Positions 34,282-43,720 of a stretch of DNA of 64,000 nt are shown in pieces. Every line of letters begins with the position of its first letter. Position 1 is the first letter of the stretch. The stretch is taken from NCBI GenBank assembly GCA_045106475.1, contig JBGCEO010000051.1, positions 23,275 to 87,274 of the forward strand. The letters run 5' to 3'. The translations under genes were made by a program, and so were the position numbers. The notes beneath the pieces are model-generated. The model was not told the DNA's origin and searched no databases. It saw only the letters and a program-made list of their open reading frames with translations. The stretch is from Granulosicoccus sp045106475 (GTDB lineage: Bacteria; Pseudomonadota; Gammaproteobacteria; Granulosicoccales; Granulosicoccaceae).

Positions 34282-36165
34282 TTAGTCCAGAAAAGGCGCA
34301 GGAGTCACTTTTAGGATTTCTTCAAAGCTTGTCTTGCCCTGAGCTACTTTTCCCAATCCACTGACACGCATGGGCCTCATACCATCCTTATAAGCTTGCT
34401 TGCGCAAGTCTTCCAAATGGACATTGGGGGTGATGAGGTTTTTGACGCCAGGTGTCATTTGCAGTAACTCATAGATACCCGCGCGACCAAGAAAGCCTGT
34501 GTTTCGACACTCCAGACAGCCTTCAGGCTTGTTTATAAATTCAGGCGCCGGTGCTTTCCAGGGTGAGATAAGCGAGTCCCACTGTTCCTTGTCAGTTTCG
34601 CATTTCGTAACACAAGATGGGCAATAGGTACGAATCAGCCGCTGCGCGACAACTCCAATTAAAGTGGAGCGGATTAGATAGTAGGGTATTCCCAACTCAA
34701 GCAATCTTGTAACAGCTGATGCAGCATCATTAGTATGCAAAGTAGACAAGACCAAATGACCGGTCAATGCCGCCTGCACTGCCATTTGAGCAGTTTCCAG
34801 ATCACGTATCTCACCCACCATAATGATATCCGGATCCTGTCTTAACAGAGTGCGAACACCCGCAGCAAAATCCAGCTCTATGTTGTGCTGCACCTGCATC
34901 TGATTGAATGCCGGGACAACAAGCTCAATCGGGTCTTCAATCGTGCAGACATTGACGTCAGGTGTTGCCAGCATTTGCAAGCTGCTATACAAGGTGGTTG
35001 TTTTACCCGAACCCGTTGGCCCGGTAACCAGCAGGATACCGTTGGGCTGTTTGATCATAGAGTTCCAGATGCCAGCTTCGCGGGCATCAAATCCTAATTG
35101 ATGCTGATCCTTGACTAAAACTTCAGGGTCAAAAATTCGCATCACCATTTTCTCACCGAACGCTGTCGGCATGGTTGATATACGAAGCTCTACCTCTTTA
35201 CCCTCGGCATTACGCGTCTTCAATCGCCCATCCTGAGGGCGGCGTTTTTCAGCAACATCCAGACGGCCTAGTATTTTCAGGCGACTGGTCACTGCAGCCA
35301 TAACCGGTGCCGGCATATCGTATACCTGCTGCATGACACCGTCGATGCGAAAACGGACCGCTCCCATCTCGCGACGTGGCTCAAGATGGATGTCACTGGC
35401 CCGCTGCTCGTAGGCGTACTGCAAAAGCCAATCAACAATACTGATAACATGGCTGTCGTTAGCCTCAAGCTTGCCATCCCGGCCCAGGTCCATAAGCTGC
35501 TCAAGATTCTGCACAGCGCTGGATTGATGGCTCTGATCCTTTTTAGCGCCCAATACTGAACGCGACATCGTATACAGCTCTTTAAGGTAACGCCTTATAT
35601 CAGCAGGGTTACAAATAACCAACCGTATCTCTTTTTGTAAAACCTGCTGCAATTCGTGCTGCCACTCGTCATAGAAGGGTTCAGCGGTGCCAAATACAAC
35701 GTACTCTTTTGTCGCTTCAATACAGATGACATTGAAACGAGTGGCATAGGCGTGCGAGGTCACCGCGGTTACCGTTGGCACATCGATATTGAGAGGGTCA
35801 ATGCGCTGCCATTTCAAATCGACTTTTTTAGCAAGCCAGCGTGTTAAAAAATCAAGATCAATTTTTTGGTCGGCATCTCGTGCGTTTTGCCATCCTCCTG
35901 CCGCAATACGTTCTAACGGGCCGGAAACCTGTCGACCTTTCTCAGGTTTAGCAATGGAGCGTAACAGGCTACTATTGGATTCTTCTATCAGCCCATCGAT
36001 CAGCAGGCCATCAAGGACGGCTTCCAACTCAAGCTTCCCGGTAACAGGATCTGCGAATCGTTTTGCGTTTTCTATGAGCACAAGAGTACAGCGGTTGCAA
36101 CGGTAGGAATTGTATCGGCGCTCACAGGCCAGCCGTGAAACAAATGCCTGCAAGGTATAGCCCAC
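34282..36165 (-). CDS. GspE/PilB-family secretion or pilus ATPase (orphan)
   Basis: Hexameric AAA+ ATPase of the type II secretion/type IV pilus assembly class. Up to 627 residues: an N-terminal GspE_N-like region (about 40-200), then the ATPase domain with Walker A GPTGSGKTTT (381-390), Asp and His boxes (TIEDPIE, HLVLSTLHTND), Walker B RQDPDIIMVGEIRD, and the C4 zinc motif (CPSC, then CLEC). The frame opens with GTG at 36165, giving an odd CERRYNSYRCNRC start; GTG 36081 is an alternative and neither has a clear ribosome-binding site. No pilin, GspF or other secretion genes are in the window, so its machine must be encoded elsewhere. Confidence 0.88.
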   Translation of the reverse strand: MGYTLQAFVSRLACERRYNSYRCNRCTLVLIENAKRFADPVTGKLELEAVLDGLLIDGLIEESNSSLLRSIAKPEKGRQVSGPLERIAAGGWQNARDADQKIDLDFLTRWLAKKVDLKWQRIDPLNIDVPTVTAVTSHAYATRFNVICIEATKEYVVFGTAEPFYDEWQHELQQVLQKEIRLVICNPADIRRYLKELYTMSRSVLGAKKDQSHQSSAVQNLEQLMDLGRDGKLEANDSHVISIVDWLLQYAYEQRASDIHLEPRREMGAVRFRIDGVMQQVYDMPAPVMAAVTSRLKILGRLDVAEKRRPQDGRLKTRNAEGKEVELRISTMPTAFGEKMVMRIFDPEVLVKDQHQLGFDAREAGIWNSMIKQPNGILLVTGPTGSGKTTTLYSSLQMLATPDVNVCTIEDPIELVVPAFNQMQVQHNIELDFAAGVRTLLRQDPDIIMVGEIRDLETAQMAVQAALTGHLVLSTLHTNDAASAVTRLLELGIPYYLIRSTLIGVVAQRLIRTYCPSCVTKCETDKEQWDSLISPWKAPAPEFINKPEGCLECRNTGFLGRAGIYELLQMTPGVKNLITPNVHLEDLRKQAYKDGMRPMRVSGLGKVAQGKTSFEEILKVTPAPFLD

Positions 36166-36276
36166 GTCACGAAGTGGCCGCTAGATGTGACACACTCGAT
36201 GAACCTATGAGACTCGTATCGAGTACCAGTGCTCAGGAAGTTACAACATGCTCTTTAACGTGTGCAAAAATAAGTC

Positions 36277-36900
36277 GTGAAAAACGAGACATCAAACAAG
36301 AATCCCTGTCGAATACTTATCATTTACGATAGCAACGGCGGTAACACCTACCGGATGGCGCAGTTGATTGGTCGCGGCGTCGATTCACAGAGCCACTGTG
36401 CATCCATGATAAGAGCCGTCCCAAAAATCGGCGAGCGAACATCTGCTCGTCTGCCAGAAATACCCGACACAGGAGCGCCCTACGTCGAAACGGCAGATCT
36501 GCGTGGTTGTGATGGCCTGATCATCGGAAGCCCTACGCATTTTGGCAACATGTCTGCTTCCTTGAAACACTTTTTTGACCAAACCACTGAACAGTGGTTT
36601 GCCGGCCTGCTCAGTGGCAAGCCCGCCGCAGCCTTTACCTCTACTGGCAGTATGCATGGAGGTCAGGAGAGCACACTGATAACCATGATGATGCCGCTAC
36701 TGCATCATGGCATGCTAATTTGTGGATTGCCCTATTCCAACCCTGCACTGATGCAGACCACAAGAGGGGGTACGCCTTACGGCGCCAGTCATGTATCCGG
36801 AGAAGACGGACAGTCCCCGCTTGATGAACAGGAGGCTGCACTCTGCAAAGCCTTGGGTGCAAGGGTTGCTTCAGTGGCAGCCAAATTGAAGCAACGATAG
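36277..36900 (+). CDS. wrbA: WrbA-like NAD(P)H:quinone oxidoreductase
   Basis: Tetrameric FMN flavoprotein that reduces quinones by two electrons, limiting semiquinone stress. 207 residues: phosphate-binding loop YDSNGGNTYRMAQ (17-29), the WrbA signature GSPTHFGNMSASLKHFFDQT, and TSTGSMHGGQESTL around the isoalloxazine. The start is GTG at 36277; no ATG precedes the flavin loop. It is followed 45 nt later by DUF2069, the conserved partner in Pseudomonas-like genomes. Confidence 0.93.
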   Translation: MKNETSNKNPCRILIIYDSNGGNTYRMAQLIGRGVDSQSHCASMIRAVPKIGERTSARLPEIPDTGAPYVETADLRGCDGLIIGSPTHFGNMSASLKHFFDQTTEQWFAGLLSGKPAAAFTSTGSMHGGQESTLITMMMPLLHHGMLICGLPYSNPALMQTTRGGTPYGASHVSGEDGQSPLDEQEAALCKALGARVASVAAKLKQR

Positions 36901-36944
36901 ACGATTCACCTACCTTCACCACCATTCACCCACCTGACTGGCAT

Positions 36945-37370
36945 ATGACAAAGACCAAAAAAGTCCGAAAACCACGCTTTGAATCACCCAGGCATGCCGC
37001 TATAGGCAGGGTGTTGACCCTGATAGGTTATTTTGGTCTGCTCGCGCTGATCGTTAACTGGTTTACCTGGATTGCTCCACCAGAACGAGTTCCACGCGCT
37101 TTGGTGCTTGCAGCGTTGGCAATTCCGCTGTTGTTTCCACTGCGGGGCATTATCCATGCTCGTCGATACACACATCAGTGGATCGGATTTCTCAGCATGT
37201 TGTACTTCATCATTGGCGTGGATGTCTGGTACAACCATCAGGATACTGAGAAGCTACTCGGCATGATGATGGTTGCTTTCAGCATGCTATTGATGATTGG
37301 TAGCAGTATGTATGCTCGCTACACTCCCACGCCACCCGAACAGAAAAAACCCGCAGAAGAAACACCCTGA
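36945..37370 (+). CDS. DUF2069 membrane protein
   Basis: Inner-membrane protein of 141 residues with four hydrophobic helices (from about residue 22, the last ending near 124) and charged ends. Family signature: PLRGIIHARRYTHQWIGFLSMLYFIIGV. Function unknown. It follows wrbA and faces hda, an order conserved in gammaproteobacteria. The proline- and lysine-rich tail is probably cytoplasmic. Confidence 0.87.
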   Translation: MTKTKKVRKPRFESPRHAAIGRVLTLIGYFGLLALIVNWFTWIAPPERVPRALVLAALAIPLLFPLRGIIHARRYTHQWIGFLSMLYFIIGVDVWYNHQDTEKLLGMMMVAFSMLLMIGSSMYARYTPTPPEQKKPAEETP

Positions 37371-37378
37371 TCCAGAGT

Positions 37379-37426
37379 GCTGTAAACCCTGCTGCACTGC
37401 GCTGTAAACCTTGCTGCACAGTGCAG
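37379..37426. repeat. 22-bp duplicated repeat with hairpins in a convergent gap
   Basis: GCTGTAAACC-Y-TGCTGCAC occurs at 37379 and again at 37401. In addition CTGCACTG (37391-37398) pairs with CAGTGCAG (37419-37426), and CTGCAC-A-GTGCAG (37414-37426) can fold on itself. The block fills the 80-bp gap between the convergent DUF2069 and hda genes and could act as a two-way terminator. No T-run is present. Confidence 0.5.
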
Positions 37427-37450
37427 TCAGAGTCAGAACTAACCACTCAA

Positions 37451-38170
37451 TCAACGCATACGTTCTGATAAAGCTGCGCGTTCAGCTTCACCAAAAACAC
37501 TTTTTATAAAAGGAATAGTGATGCGTCGCTGCTCACTCAAAGACACTTCATCAAGTGTGTCCACTACCTGCTTCAAAGAGGCCATCCGACGTGGAAACCT
37601 TCGCAATACATATCCCAACACCTCATCACTAGCCTCCAATGAACGAGCCTGGATCTCTTTTCTGAAGGCATTGCGCAAGGCATCATCACTCAACGGCTGA
37701 AGCTGGAAAACGAGACCCCAGGCTAGCCTGGTTTGTAGATCTTTAAGCTTGAGTCCGAGCTCATCAGGTGAACGATCAGCAGCGAAGATTATTCGCGTGC
37801 CCGTTTCACGGCAACGATTAATACAATGAAAGAGCCCAACTTCAGAGGCATAGTCCAATCGCTGCAAATCATCTATACACAGCAGATCACAATACTCCAT
37901 GCTCTCCAGCGCACCGGCTTGATTAACAATTTCACCGGGCAGGTAGGCGATCCGGTACCCTTTATCACTAAACCTCTGGCAAGCTGCACTCAACATATGC
38001 GATTTACCGGTTCCAGTCTCACCCCATAAATAAATCTGCACGGTATCCAGTCCGCCCTCTGCAAAAGCACGCAGGCTATCCAGCACCAATGCATTGGAAT
38101 CATCGACATGGAAACTGTCGAATGATGTGGCTGGAGCGGTGTCCAGCGATAGAGTCAACTGCGGATGCAT
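37451..38170 (-). CDS. hda: DnaA regulatory inactivator Hda
   Basis: AAA+ protein related to DnaA domain III that, bound to the DNA-loaded beta clamp, stimulates hydrolysis of DnaA-ATP and so prevents re-initiation of replication. 239 residues from ATG 38170. The N-terminal QLTLSL (4-9) fits the clamp-binding consensus; Walker A is GETGTGKS (50-57); Walker B lies in LLCIDDLQRL. The frame is open upstream to 38326, but only the ATG at 38170 places the clamp motif at the N-terminus. Starts 11 nt after the DUF2066 stop, in one operon. Confidence 0.94.
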   Translation of the reverse strand: MHPQLTLSLDTAPATSFDSFHVDDSNALVLDSLRAFAEGGLDTVQIYLWGETGTGKSHMLSAACQRFSDKGYRIAYLPGEIVNQAGALESMEYCDLLCIDDLQRLDYASEVGLFHCINRCRETGTRIIFAADRSPDELGLKLKDLQTRLAWGLVFQLQPLSDDALRNAFRKEIQARSLEASDEVLGYVLRRFPRRMASLKQVVDTLDEVSLSEQRRITIPFIKSVFGEAERAALSERMR

Positions 38171-38180
38171 ACTGCTTGGC

Positions 38181-39344
38181 TTAACGAGCGTATTCCAGGG
38201 CAAGGTCGGCGTTACGACCCAGGGAGCCCGATACAGTGGTTGTCGGGGGAGCACTGCGTCTGAGCCAAGGCAGATTAAACAAGGCTGCTTCGATATCTGC
38301 CAAAGCACTGCGGGGTAGTACTGCAAATACCATGGCCGTGTCGCTAATCTCTTTAGGATATACCGTGCTTACACTGGCCTGAGACTCCAGGAAATTCATG
38401 ACATCGGCATAGTCAGCTGTGGAATCGATGGAACCAACCCACAACAAAGCTTCGGTATCGGATAGAGCATTACCTCCGTATTGGTAGCTGTCATCACCGC
38501 CAGATAGAGAATTCAAGAGTGATAAACCTTCCTGCAACGCGGCATCGAGGCTAGGTGTTTCAATGTCATACTGCTGTTGCTCATTCCCCAGCAAGCGTTG
38601 CCACTGACCGCTCCAGCCGCTCGCCCCGTTTCGTGTCAAGGTGCCGACCAGGATGACGTCCCGATCATAACGCAACGAAGCCAACCGAATGCGCTCGATA
38701 TCCTGTTGCAAAAGAACATCAACCGGCACCGCCTGAAGATCCTCTTCATCGCCGGTAGGAAAAACCAGCGACAAGCCCGATGCTCCAGCAATCTCGCGCG
38801 CCCGGTTTTGAACATTTACGGCAGCTGGATCACTAATCAGAATATCGCGTGTGTCATCCTGAATCAGTAGCCAAACCAGAGCCGAGTCCTTACGAAAAGC
38901 CACTACCGAATCTGTTTGCTCCGCTTTATTGGCGGCACTCTTGGATGAGGTGCTATCGATCAGATCGCGAACCAGCTGACGATCAAAACTGACCATCATC
39001 AATTGGGTGGCCTGTCCGGTGTCACGAACCAGATCTGTAATCGGCGTGTCACTGGAAATAATGGTGCCTGGAGGCGGAGTGCGGTAGGAGAAACTCTTGA
39101 CGAAATTTTCTGCCTGCTTTAGCCCTGATCGAACATTATCCCGGTTAAGCAGTGTTTTATCGCCACTATTCTCCAGCAACACCCGACGCAATGCAGCCAT
39201 GTATGCGGCTTGCTGCTCGGGTGCACTGCGATCAGCAACTGCCACTTCCGCGCTGTAGGCATCAGTCTGTGCGTGACTGATACTGGTATAAGCCACCAGA
39301 AACAGTACGCTTGCGAATATCAACTTCAGTTTGTTTGTTGTCAT
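38181..39344 (-). CDS. DUF2066 periplasmic protein
   Basis: Exported protein of 387 residues with a signal peptide ending near SISHAQ, then the DUF2066 domain (SAPEQQAAYMAALRRVLLENSGD; SFSYRTPPPG; LVWLLIQDD). It is encoded directly upstream of hda, as in many gammaproteobacteria, and diverges from purM. Function unknown. ATG 39344 is chosen because it gives a basic n-region (MTTNKLK) before the hydrophobic core. Confidence 0.87.
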   Translation of the reverse strand: MTTNKLKLIFASVLFLVAYTSISHAQTDAYSAEVAVADRSAPEQQAAYMAALRRVLLENSGDKTLLNRDNVRSGLKQAENFVKSFSYRTPPPGTIISSDTPITDLVRDTGQATQLMMVSFDRQLVRDLIDSTSSKSAANKAEQTDSVVAFRKDSALVWLLIQDDTRDILISDPAAVNVQNRAREIAGASGLSLVFPTGDEEDLQAVPVDVLLQQDIERIRLASLRYDRDVILVGTLTRNGASGWSGQWQRLLGNEQQQYDIETPSLDAALQEGLSLLNSLSGGDDSYQYGGNALSDTEALLWVGSIDSTADYADVMNFLESQASVSTVYPKEISDTAMVFAVLPRSALADIEAALFNLPWLRRSAPPTTTVSGSLGRNADLALEYAR

Positions 39345-39447
39345 GTAGTTAGCCAGGCATTGCTCGTACAAACACTGCTAAGGCATTAAGCGTATCATTA
39401 ACAGACCCGACACTTCGCATTCTGCGTGCTTTTCACCTTGCCCGACC

Positions 39448-40512
39448 ATGACTGAAAAAACACAAGACCCACTGTCAAATTCAACCGGTGGACTCACCTA
39501 TGCGGATGCCGGCGTGGACATCGCAGCAGGTAATGAACTGGTCGATCAGATCAAGCCCCTGGTTGCCCGAACCCTTCGCCCCGGTGTACTTGGCGGTATC
39601 GGTGGCTTTGGTGGTCTCTTTGAGATCCCGATTGAACGCTACAAACACCCTGTCATGGTCTCGGGCGCAGATGGCGTAGGAACTAAATTGCGATTGGCCA
39701 TCGACCTAGGCATACACGACACCATAGGAATCGATCTGGTTGCGATGTGTGTCAACGACATTATTGTCTGCGGTGCAGAGCCCCTATGGTTTCTCGACTA
39801 CTACGCCACTGGCAAGCTTGACGTGGCACAGGGCCGCGACATCATAAGCGGTATTGCAGAGGGTTGTGTGCAAGCCGGGGCTGCTCTGCTAGGCGGCGAA
39901 ACGGCTGAAATGCCCGGAATGTACGCAAAAGATGACTACGACCTGGCTGGTTTCGCTGTCGGCGTGGTCGAAAAAGAACATATTATTGACGGTACCAAGG
40001 TAGCCGCCGGCAACGCAATTCTTGGCATTGCTGCGTCAGGTCCTCATTCCAACGGCTATTCACTCATTCGCAAACTTATCGATGGTCATGACCTGCAAAC
40101 CCCACTGGGCGATACAAGCCTTGGCAAGGCTTTGCTGACACCCACACGAATATATGCCAAGCCACTTGCTCAGGTTTTCGACAACCACGATGTGCATGCA
40201 GTGGCCCATATTACCGGCGGTGGCCTGACCGAGAACATTCCCCGTGTGTTGCCGAACAATACGCTTGCTCGCATAGATCGCAAATCCTGGGCTCCACCAG
40301 CTGTATTCCAGTGGTTGCAGCGCGCCGGCAACATAGAAGATGCTGAAATGCTCAAAACCTTCAATTGCGGGATCGGCATGGCGTTGGTCGTTGAGGCCAG
40401 CGATGCAGAGGCAGTTATCGCCACACTGGCCTCAGCAGGAGAGCACGCTCAACAAATAGGCACAATTGAGCACACGCAAGGCAGCTCTTGCGTCGTATAC
40501 GACGCTGTATAG
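39448..40512 (+). CDS. purM: Phosphoribosylformylglycinamidine cyclo-ligase
   Basis: AIR synthetase, fifth step of purine biosynthesis: ATP-dependent ring closure of FGAM. 354 residues: TYADAGVDIAAGNELV start, GGFGGLFEIP, VSGADGVGTKLRLA, GIDLVAMCVNDIIVCGAEPL, LGGETAEMPGMY and AHITGGGLTENIPRVLP are all PurM hallmarks. First gene of the purM-purN-DUF3108 cluster. Confidence 0.98.
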   Translation: MTEKTQDPLSNSTGGLTYADAGVDIAAGNELVDQIKPLVARTLRPGVLGGIGGFGGLFEIPIERYKHPVMVSGADGVGTKLRLAIDLGIHDTIGIDLVAMCVNDIIVCGAEPLWFLDYYATGKLDVAQGRDIISGIAEGCVQAGAALLGGETAEMPGMYAKDDYDLAGFAVGVVEKEHIIDGTKVAAGNAILGIAASGPHSNGYSLIRKLIDGHDLQTPLGDTSLGKALLTPTRIYAKPLAQVFDNHDVHAVAHITGGGLTENIPRVLPNNTLARIDRKSWAPPAVFQWLQRAGNIEDAEMLKTFNCGIGMALVVEASDAEAVIATLASAGEHAQQIGTIEHTQGSSCVVYDAV

Positions 40513-40576
40513 CCACTACACTCACCCACGCCGCTGTTTGCTATCGAAATCCCGGAACTAAAACGTTCATGTCGCG

Positions 40577-41182
40577 ATGTCCAAGCCACATAGCCCAGTA
40601 AGCAAATCTCCCTCGACCCTCGTGGTGCTGATTTCAGGCCGCGGATCCAATATGCTTTCCATCGCAAAAGCGTGTCAGCGTGGTGAGATTGACGCACGCA
40701 TTGAACTGGTGGTGAGTAACCGCCCAGATGCCAAAGGACTCAACGCCGCCAAAGCACTCGGCTTGAATACGGCCATTGTTGATCACAAACAGTTTGAATC
40801 CCGTCAATCATTCGAATCCGAGCTGGCACGACTGATCCACGCGTGCTCACCCCACTGGATTGTTCTTGCAGGCTTCATGAGGATTCTAGGCGAAGAATTT
40901 GTCAATCAATGGCCTGGCAAGATGCTGAATATTCATCCCTCTTTACTACCCGCTTACCCCGGGCTCAATACTCACGCCAGAGCTATAGCAGCAGGCGACG
41001 CTGAAGCGGGTGCCAGTGTTCACATTGTGACTCCGGAACTCGACGCGGGCCCGGTGGTCGCACAGGTAAGAGTTCCAATAAATCCCGATGACACGGCGGA
41101 TACGCTGGCGCAGCGGGTATTACTGCAGGAACACGCACTATTTATCAAAGCGTTACAACATTGCGTGAACAAGGACAATTAA
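40577..41182 (+). CDS. purN: Phosphoribosylglycinamide formyltransferase
   Basis: Transfers a formyl group from 10-formyl-THF to GAR, the third step of purine biosynthesis. 201 residues: VLISGRGSNM (phosphate loop), VVSNRPDAKGL, LAGFMRILGEEFV, and the catalytic NIHPSLLPAYPG followed by AGASVHIVTPELDAGPVV. 64 nt after purM on the same strand. Confidence 0.97.
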   Translation: MSKPHSPVSKSPSTLVVLISGRGSNMLSIAKACQRGEIDARIELVVSNRPDAKGLNAAKALGLNTAIVDHKQFESRQSFESELARLIHACSPHWIVLAGFMRILGEEFVNQWPGKMLNIHPSLLPAYPGLNTHARAIAAGDAEAGASVHIVTPELDAGPVVAQVRVPINPDDTADTLAQRVLLQEHALFIKALQHCVNKDN

Positions 41183-41267
41183 ACTCACGCAGCTACAATG
41201 CTACTGTGAAACGAATCAAGTCCCGAGATTGAGTTCCAGCGACTCAACCTCCTACAGGAATTGTGTA

Positions 41268-42092
41268 ATGACCATGTTGCAACCTGCACTCCATTGCTTG
41301 CCCGCACTATTGCGGACAGCGCTGACTTGCGCTGTCCTTTGGACGCTCTCTCTTTCTACAGCGCAGGCTCAATCGATCAAAGTCGGCGACATCGCCCCCT
41401 TCGAAGTGGTTTATGACGTAGGTAACAATCTGATAACGGCAGGTACCGCGCGTCTAACGCTGTCTAAAACTGATGACCTGTGGAACTACAGCCTTAATAC
41501 CAAACCGCGCGGTGTATTCAAACTCACAGGCAAAGGGCGAATTACCGAATACAGCACTTTTAAGCTGGTAGGAAACGATGAAGCCATAGAGCTACAACCG
41601 CAGGTTTACCAATTCAGACAGGATGATGAAAAGAGAAGGGCTGTAGATGCATCCTACAACTGGGATGAGAAAGCTATTAGCTATAGCTATCGTGGTGTTG
41701 ATACAACAGAAAATTTCTCCGAACCCATACTGGATCGTTTGTCAGTGACGCTGGTTATCATGAATGCTCTGCGTAATGGCTTTGAAAAAGCCGAAATGCA
41801 GGTTTTTGATAACGGCAAGGTCAAACCGGTTGCGTTTATTAATGATGGAACAGAGGTATTGAAAACTCCGCTGGGCAACATTGATACCATTCGTGTAATC
41901 AACCGCAATGCCAAGGGCGGAAGTAGAGAAACGACGACCTGGTTCGCACCGGCTTTTGATTATGTACCTATCAAGATCGAGCATCGCAAACGCGGCGATC
42001 TTGTCGCCAGACTCAGCCTCATCAAGCTGGACAATCGCTTAAAGAATTTTGAGCTGGAAAGCGCGGTTCCCAAAGAGCAAGCTTCAGACTGA
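41268..42092 (+). CDS. DUF3108 exported protein
   Basis: Periplasmic or outer-membrane-associated protein of 274 residues with a signal peptide (LLRTALTCAVLWTLSLSTAQAQ) and a DUF3108 domain (FEVVYDVGNNLITAGTARLTL; FAPAFDYVPIKIEHRKRGD). It follows purN in many gammaproteobacteria. Function unknown. ATG 41268 with an AGGA site about 10 nt upstream is chosen over an upstream TTG at 41229. Confidence 0.87.
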   Translation: MTMLQPALHCLPALLRTALTCAVLWTLSLSTAQAQSIKVGDIAPFEVVYDVGNNLITAGTARLTLSKTDDLWNYSLNTKPRGVFKLTGKGRITEYSTFKLVGNDEAIELQPQVYQFRQDDEKRRAVDASYNWDEKAISYSYRGVDTTENFSEPILDRLSVTLVIMNALRNGFEKAEMQVFDNGKVKPVAFINDGTEVLKTPLGNIDTIRVINRNAKGGSRETTTWFAPAFDYVPIKIEHRKRGDLVARLSLIKLDNRLKNFELESAVPKEQASD

Positions 42093-42121
42093 TAGTGCCT
42101 CCCTCGCCAGGGCTTAAGGGC

Positions 42122-42997
42122 TTATTTGAATTGCTTCTCGAAAACGGCGCGTAGGCGATAATCGGGAGCTTCCTCGCTATCGACTGTTTCTATCTCTACA
42201 GGCAATTGCATCTGTGCCGAGAAGGTAAAGCCTGGCTGCTGCCAGAAGAGGCTTGGATTAAGAAACCAGGCGCGAGTAGTTTCCAAATCTGAGCTGTTTT
42301 CTACATCGTGCACGTCGAAGTTACCTTGTACTGATAGTAGCCACAAAGGTGATTCTGCCGTTAGACCGGTAAATCCGAGCCTGCGTCCAGTGGTCACATC
42401 CAGCGATAACACATCCGGATAGTCTTCTCCATATAGATCGTTGGCAAATTGCTCAAGATTGACATCGATGCCTCCGTACCAGAGTCGACCGAGCCTGCCA
42501 TACGACAAGCCGAGCAAACTGGAACTGACATAGGCCGTGCCGTCGATGTCAGCATCCTCGTGCTCTACTCTGATACCAGCAGAGTATTCAAAGCCTTCAC
42601 TTAGCAGCGTAACTGATCCGGACAAACCTGATGAGTCGATCATGCGGCTTTGCACATCAAGATGCGGCTGCTTAAAAATATCCAGCCCGTAGGCACCTTT
42701 GCGAGAGAAGTCGGGTCTTTTGGGTTTTAGTTTGAACGAAAACTCTGTTTGCCTGGTTGCCCAGGAGTACCCGGGAGAGTCAGGCAAGCCAATGTCTTTA
42801 TTGAATTCCGGGGTTCGGGTATCGTTACCCTCGGTGCGCGAAAAGCGGATAGGGTCCAGTTTGGCAGGATCGAAACCAAATGGATTTAGGGTGCCACCAA
42901 CATCGCCAGCCCAAACTTGGGTACCAGCAACCAATAAAGGCGCTATGATCACCAATTGTGGAAACGAACGTGCCATCCTGCGCATCCTGCCCTGCAA
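42122..42997 (-). CDS. Putative outer-membrane or periplasmic beta-rich protein
   Basis: Not assigned to a family. 291 residues with a signal peptide (QLVIIAPLLVAGTQVWAG), then alternating hydrophobic/polar strands (FEYSAGIRVEHED; YVSSSLLGLSYGRLGRLWYGGIDVNL; FTFSAQMQLPVEIE) and aromatic girdles, which suggests a small beta-barrel or barrel-like protein. The last residues FEKQFK are near, but not exactly, a terminal Phe signal. Starts at 42997, 42985 and 42976 are all possible. Convergent with DUF3108. Confidence 0.6.
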   Translation of the reverse strand: MQGRMRRMARSFPQLVIIAPLLVAGTQVWAGDVGGTLNPFGFDPAKLDPIRFSRTEGNDTRTPEFNKDIGLPDSPGYSWATRQTEFSFKLKPKRPDFSRKGAYGLDIFKQPHLDVQSRMIDSSGLSGSVTLLSEGFEYSAGIRVEHEDADIDGTAYVSSSLLGLSYGRLGRLWYGGIDVNLEQFANDLYGEDYPDVLSLDVTTGRRLGFTGLTAESPLWLLSVQGNFDVHDVENSSDLETTRAWFLNPSLFWQQPGFTFSAQMQLPVEIETVDSEEAPDYRLRAVFEKQFK

Positions 42998-43132
42998 CGG
43001 GCCAGCCCTCTGATTGTCTAGTGCTAATTAGACCGTGTCTGTAGCAAAAAAACAACGAATATTCCGTGTTAGACACACAATCTTAAGACTAGTCGACGGA
43101 AAAACACTTTGGACGAATTACGCCCTAATTAG

Positions 43133-43696
43133 ATGATAGACGAAGATTTGAATAGTTCCAGCGCTGATATTGACAACGCAATTGATGAAGCTGATGAAAT
43201 TAGTAAAAGTCAGCGAAAACGCGATGCGGACTCTGTTCGTGACCTGGGTTCAAGGCTTGCGCAACTGGGTCCGCGCGAACTGGCCACCATTCCTCTAACC
43301 GATGACATCGTCTCCGCCATCAACGAATTAAATCGAATCCGTGCTCATGGAGCTAGAAAGCGCCAACTAGGTTACCTCGCCAAACGAATGCGTCAAATTG
43401 ATGTCGAACCCGTCGAAGCTGCTCTGGAAAAACTCAGACTGGCTGCCAGGGCAAACACCAAAAGTTTGCACACCATCGAAAATTGGCGAGACAGGATGTT
43501 GGGAGACATCAGCGACGAATCGCCAAAAGAGGCGCTGACCGCTTTTCTAGATCAATACCTGGATGCCGATCGACAGCAATTCAGACATCTGCAGAGGCAA
43601 GCATTGGCAGAGCGCAAAGCAGATCGCCCGCCAGCTGCTGCGCGTCAACTGTTCAAGGCTATTCGGGATGCTGTTATACCCTCCGCATCAGATTAA
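43133..43696 (+). CDS. darP: Ribosome biogenesis factor DarP (YjgA, DUF615)
   Basis: Cytoplasmic factor that associates with late 50S precursors and helps mature the peptidyl-transferase centre. 187 residues, helical and highly charged: SKSQRKRDADSVRDLGSRLAQL, LNRIRAHGARKRQLGYLAKRM, and a C-terminal PPAAARQLFKAIRD. Size and motifs match the family. It is followed by the lipoprotein gene after 24 nt, probably co-transcribed. Confidence 0.93.
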   Translation: MIDEDLNSSSADIDNAIDEADEISKSQRKRDADSVRDLGSRLAQLGPRELATIPLTDDIVSAINELNRIRAHGARKRQLGYLAKRMRQIDVEPVEAALEKLRLAARANTKSLHTIENWRDRMLGDISDESPKEALTAFLDQYLDADRQQFRHLQRQALAERKADRPPAAARQLFKAIRDAVIPSASD

Positions 43697-43720
43697 TCCC
43701 GCATACCGATCGATTCGCCT

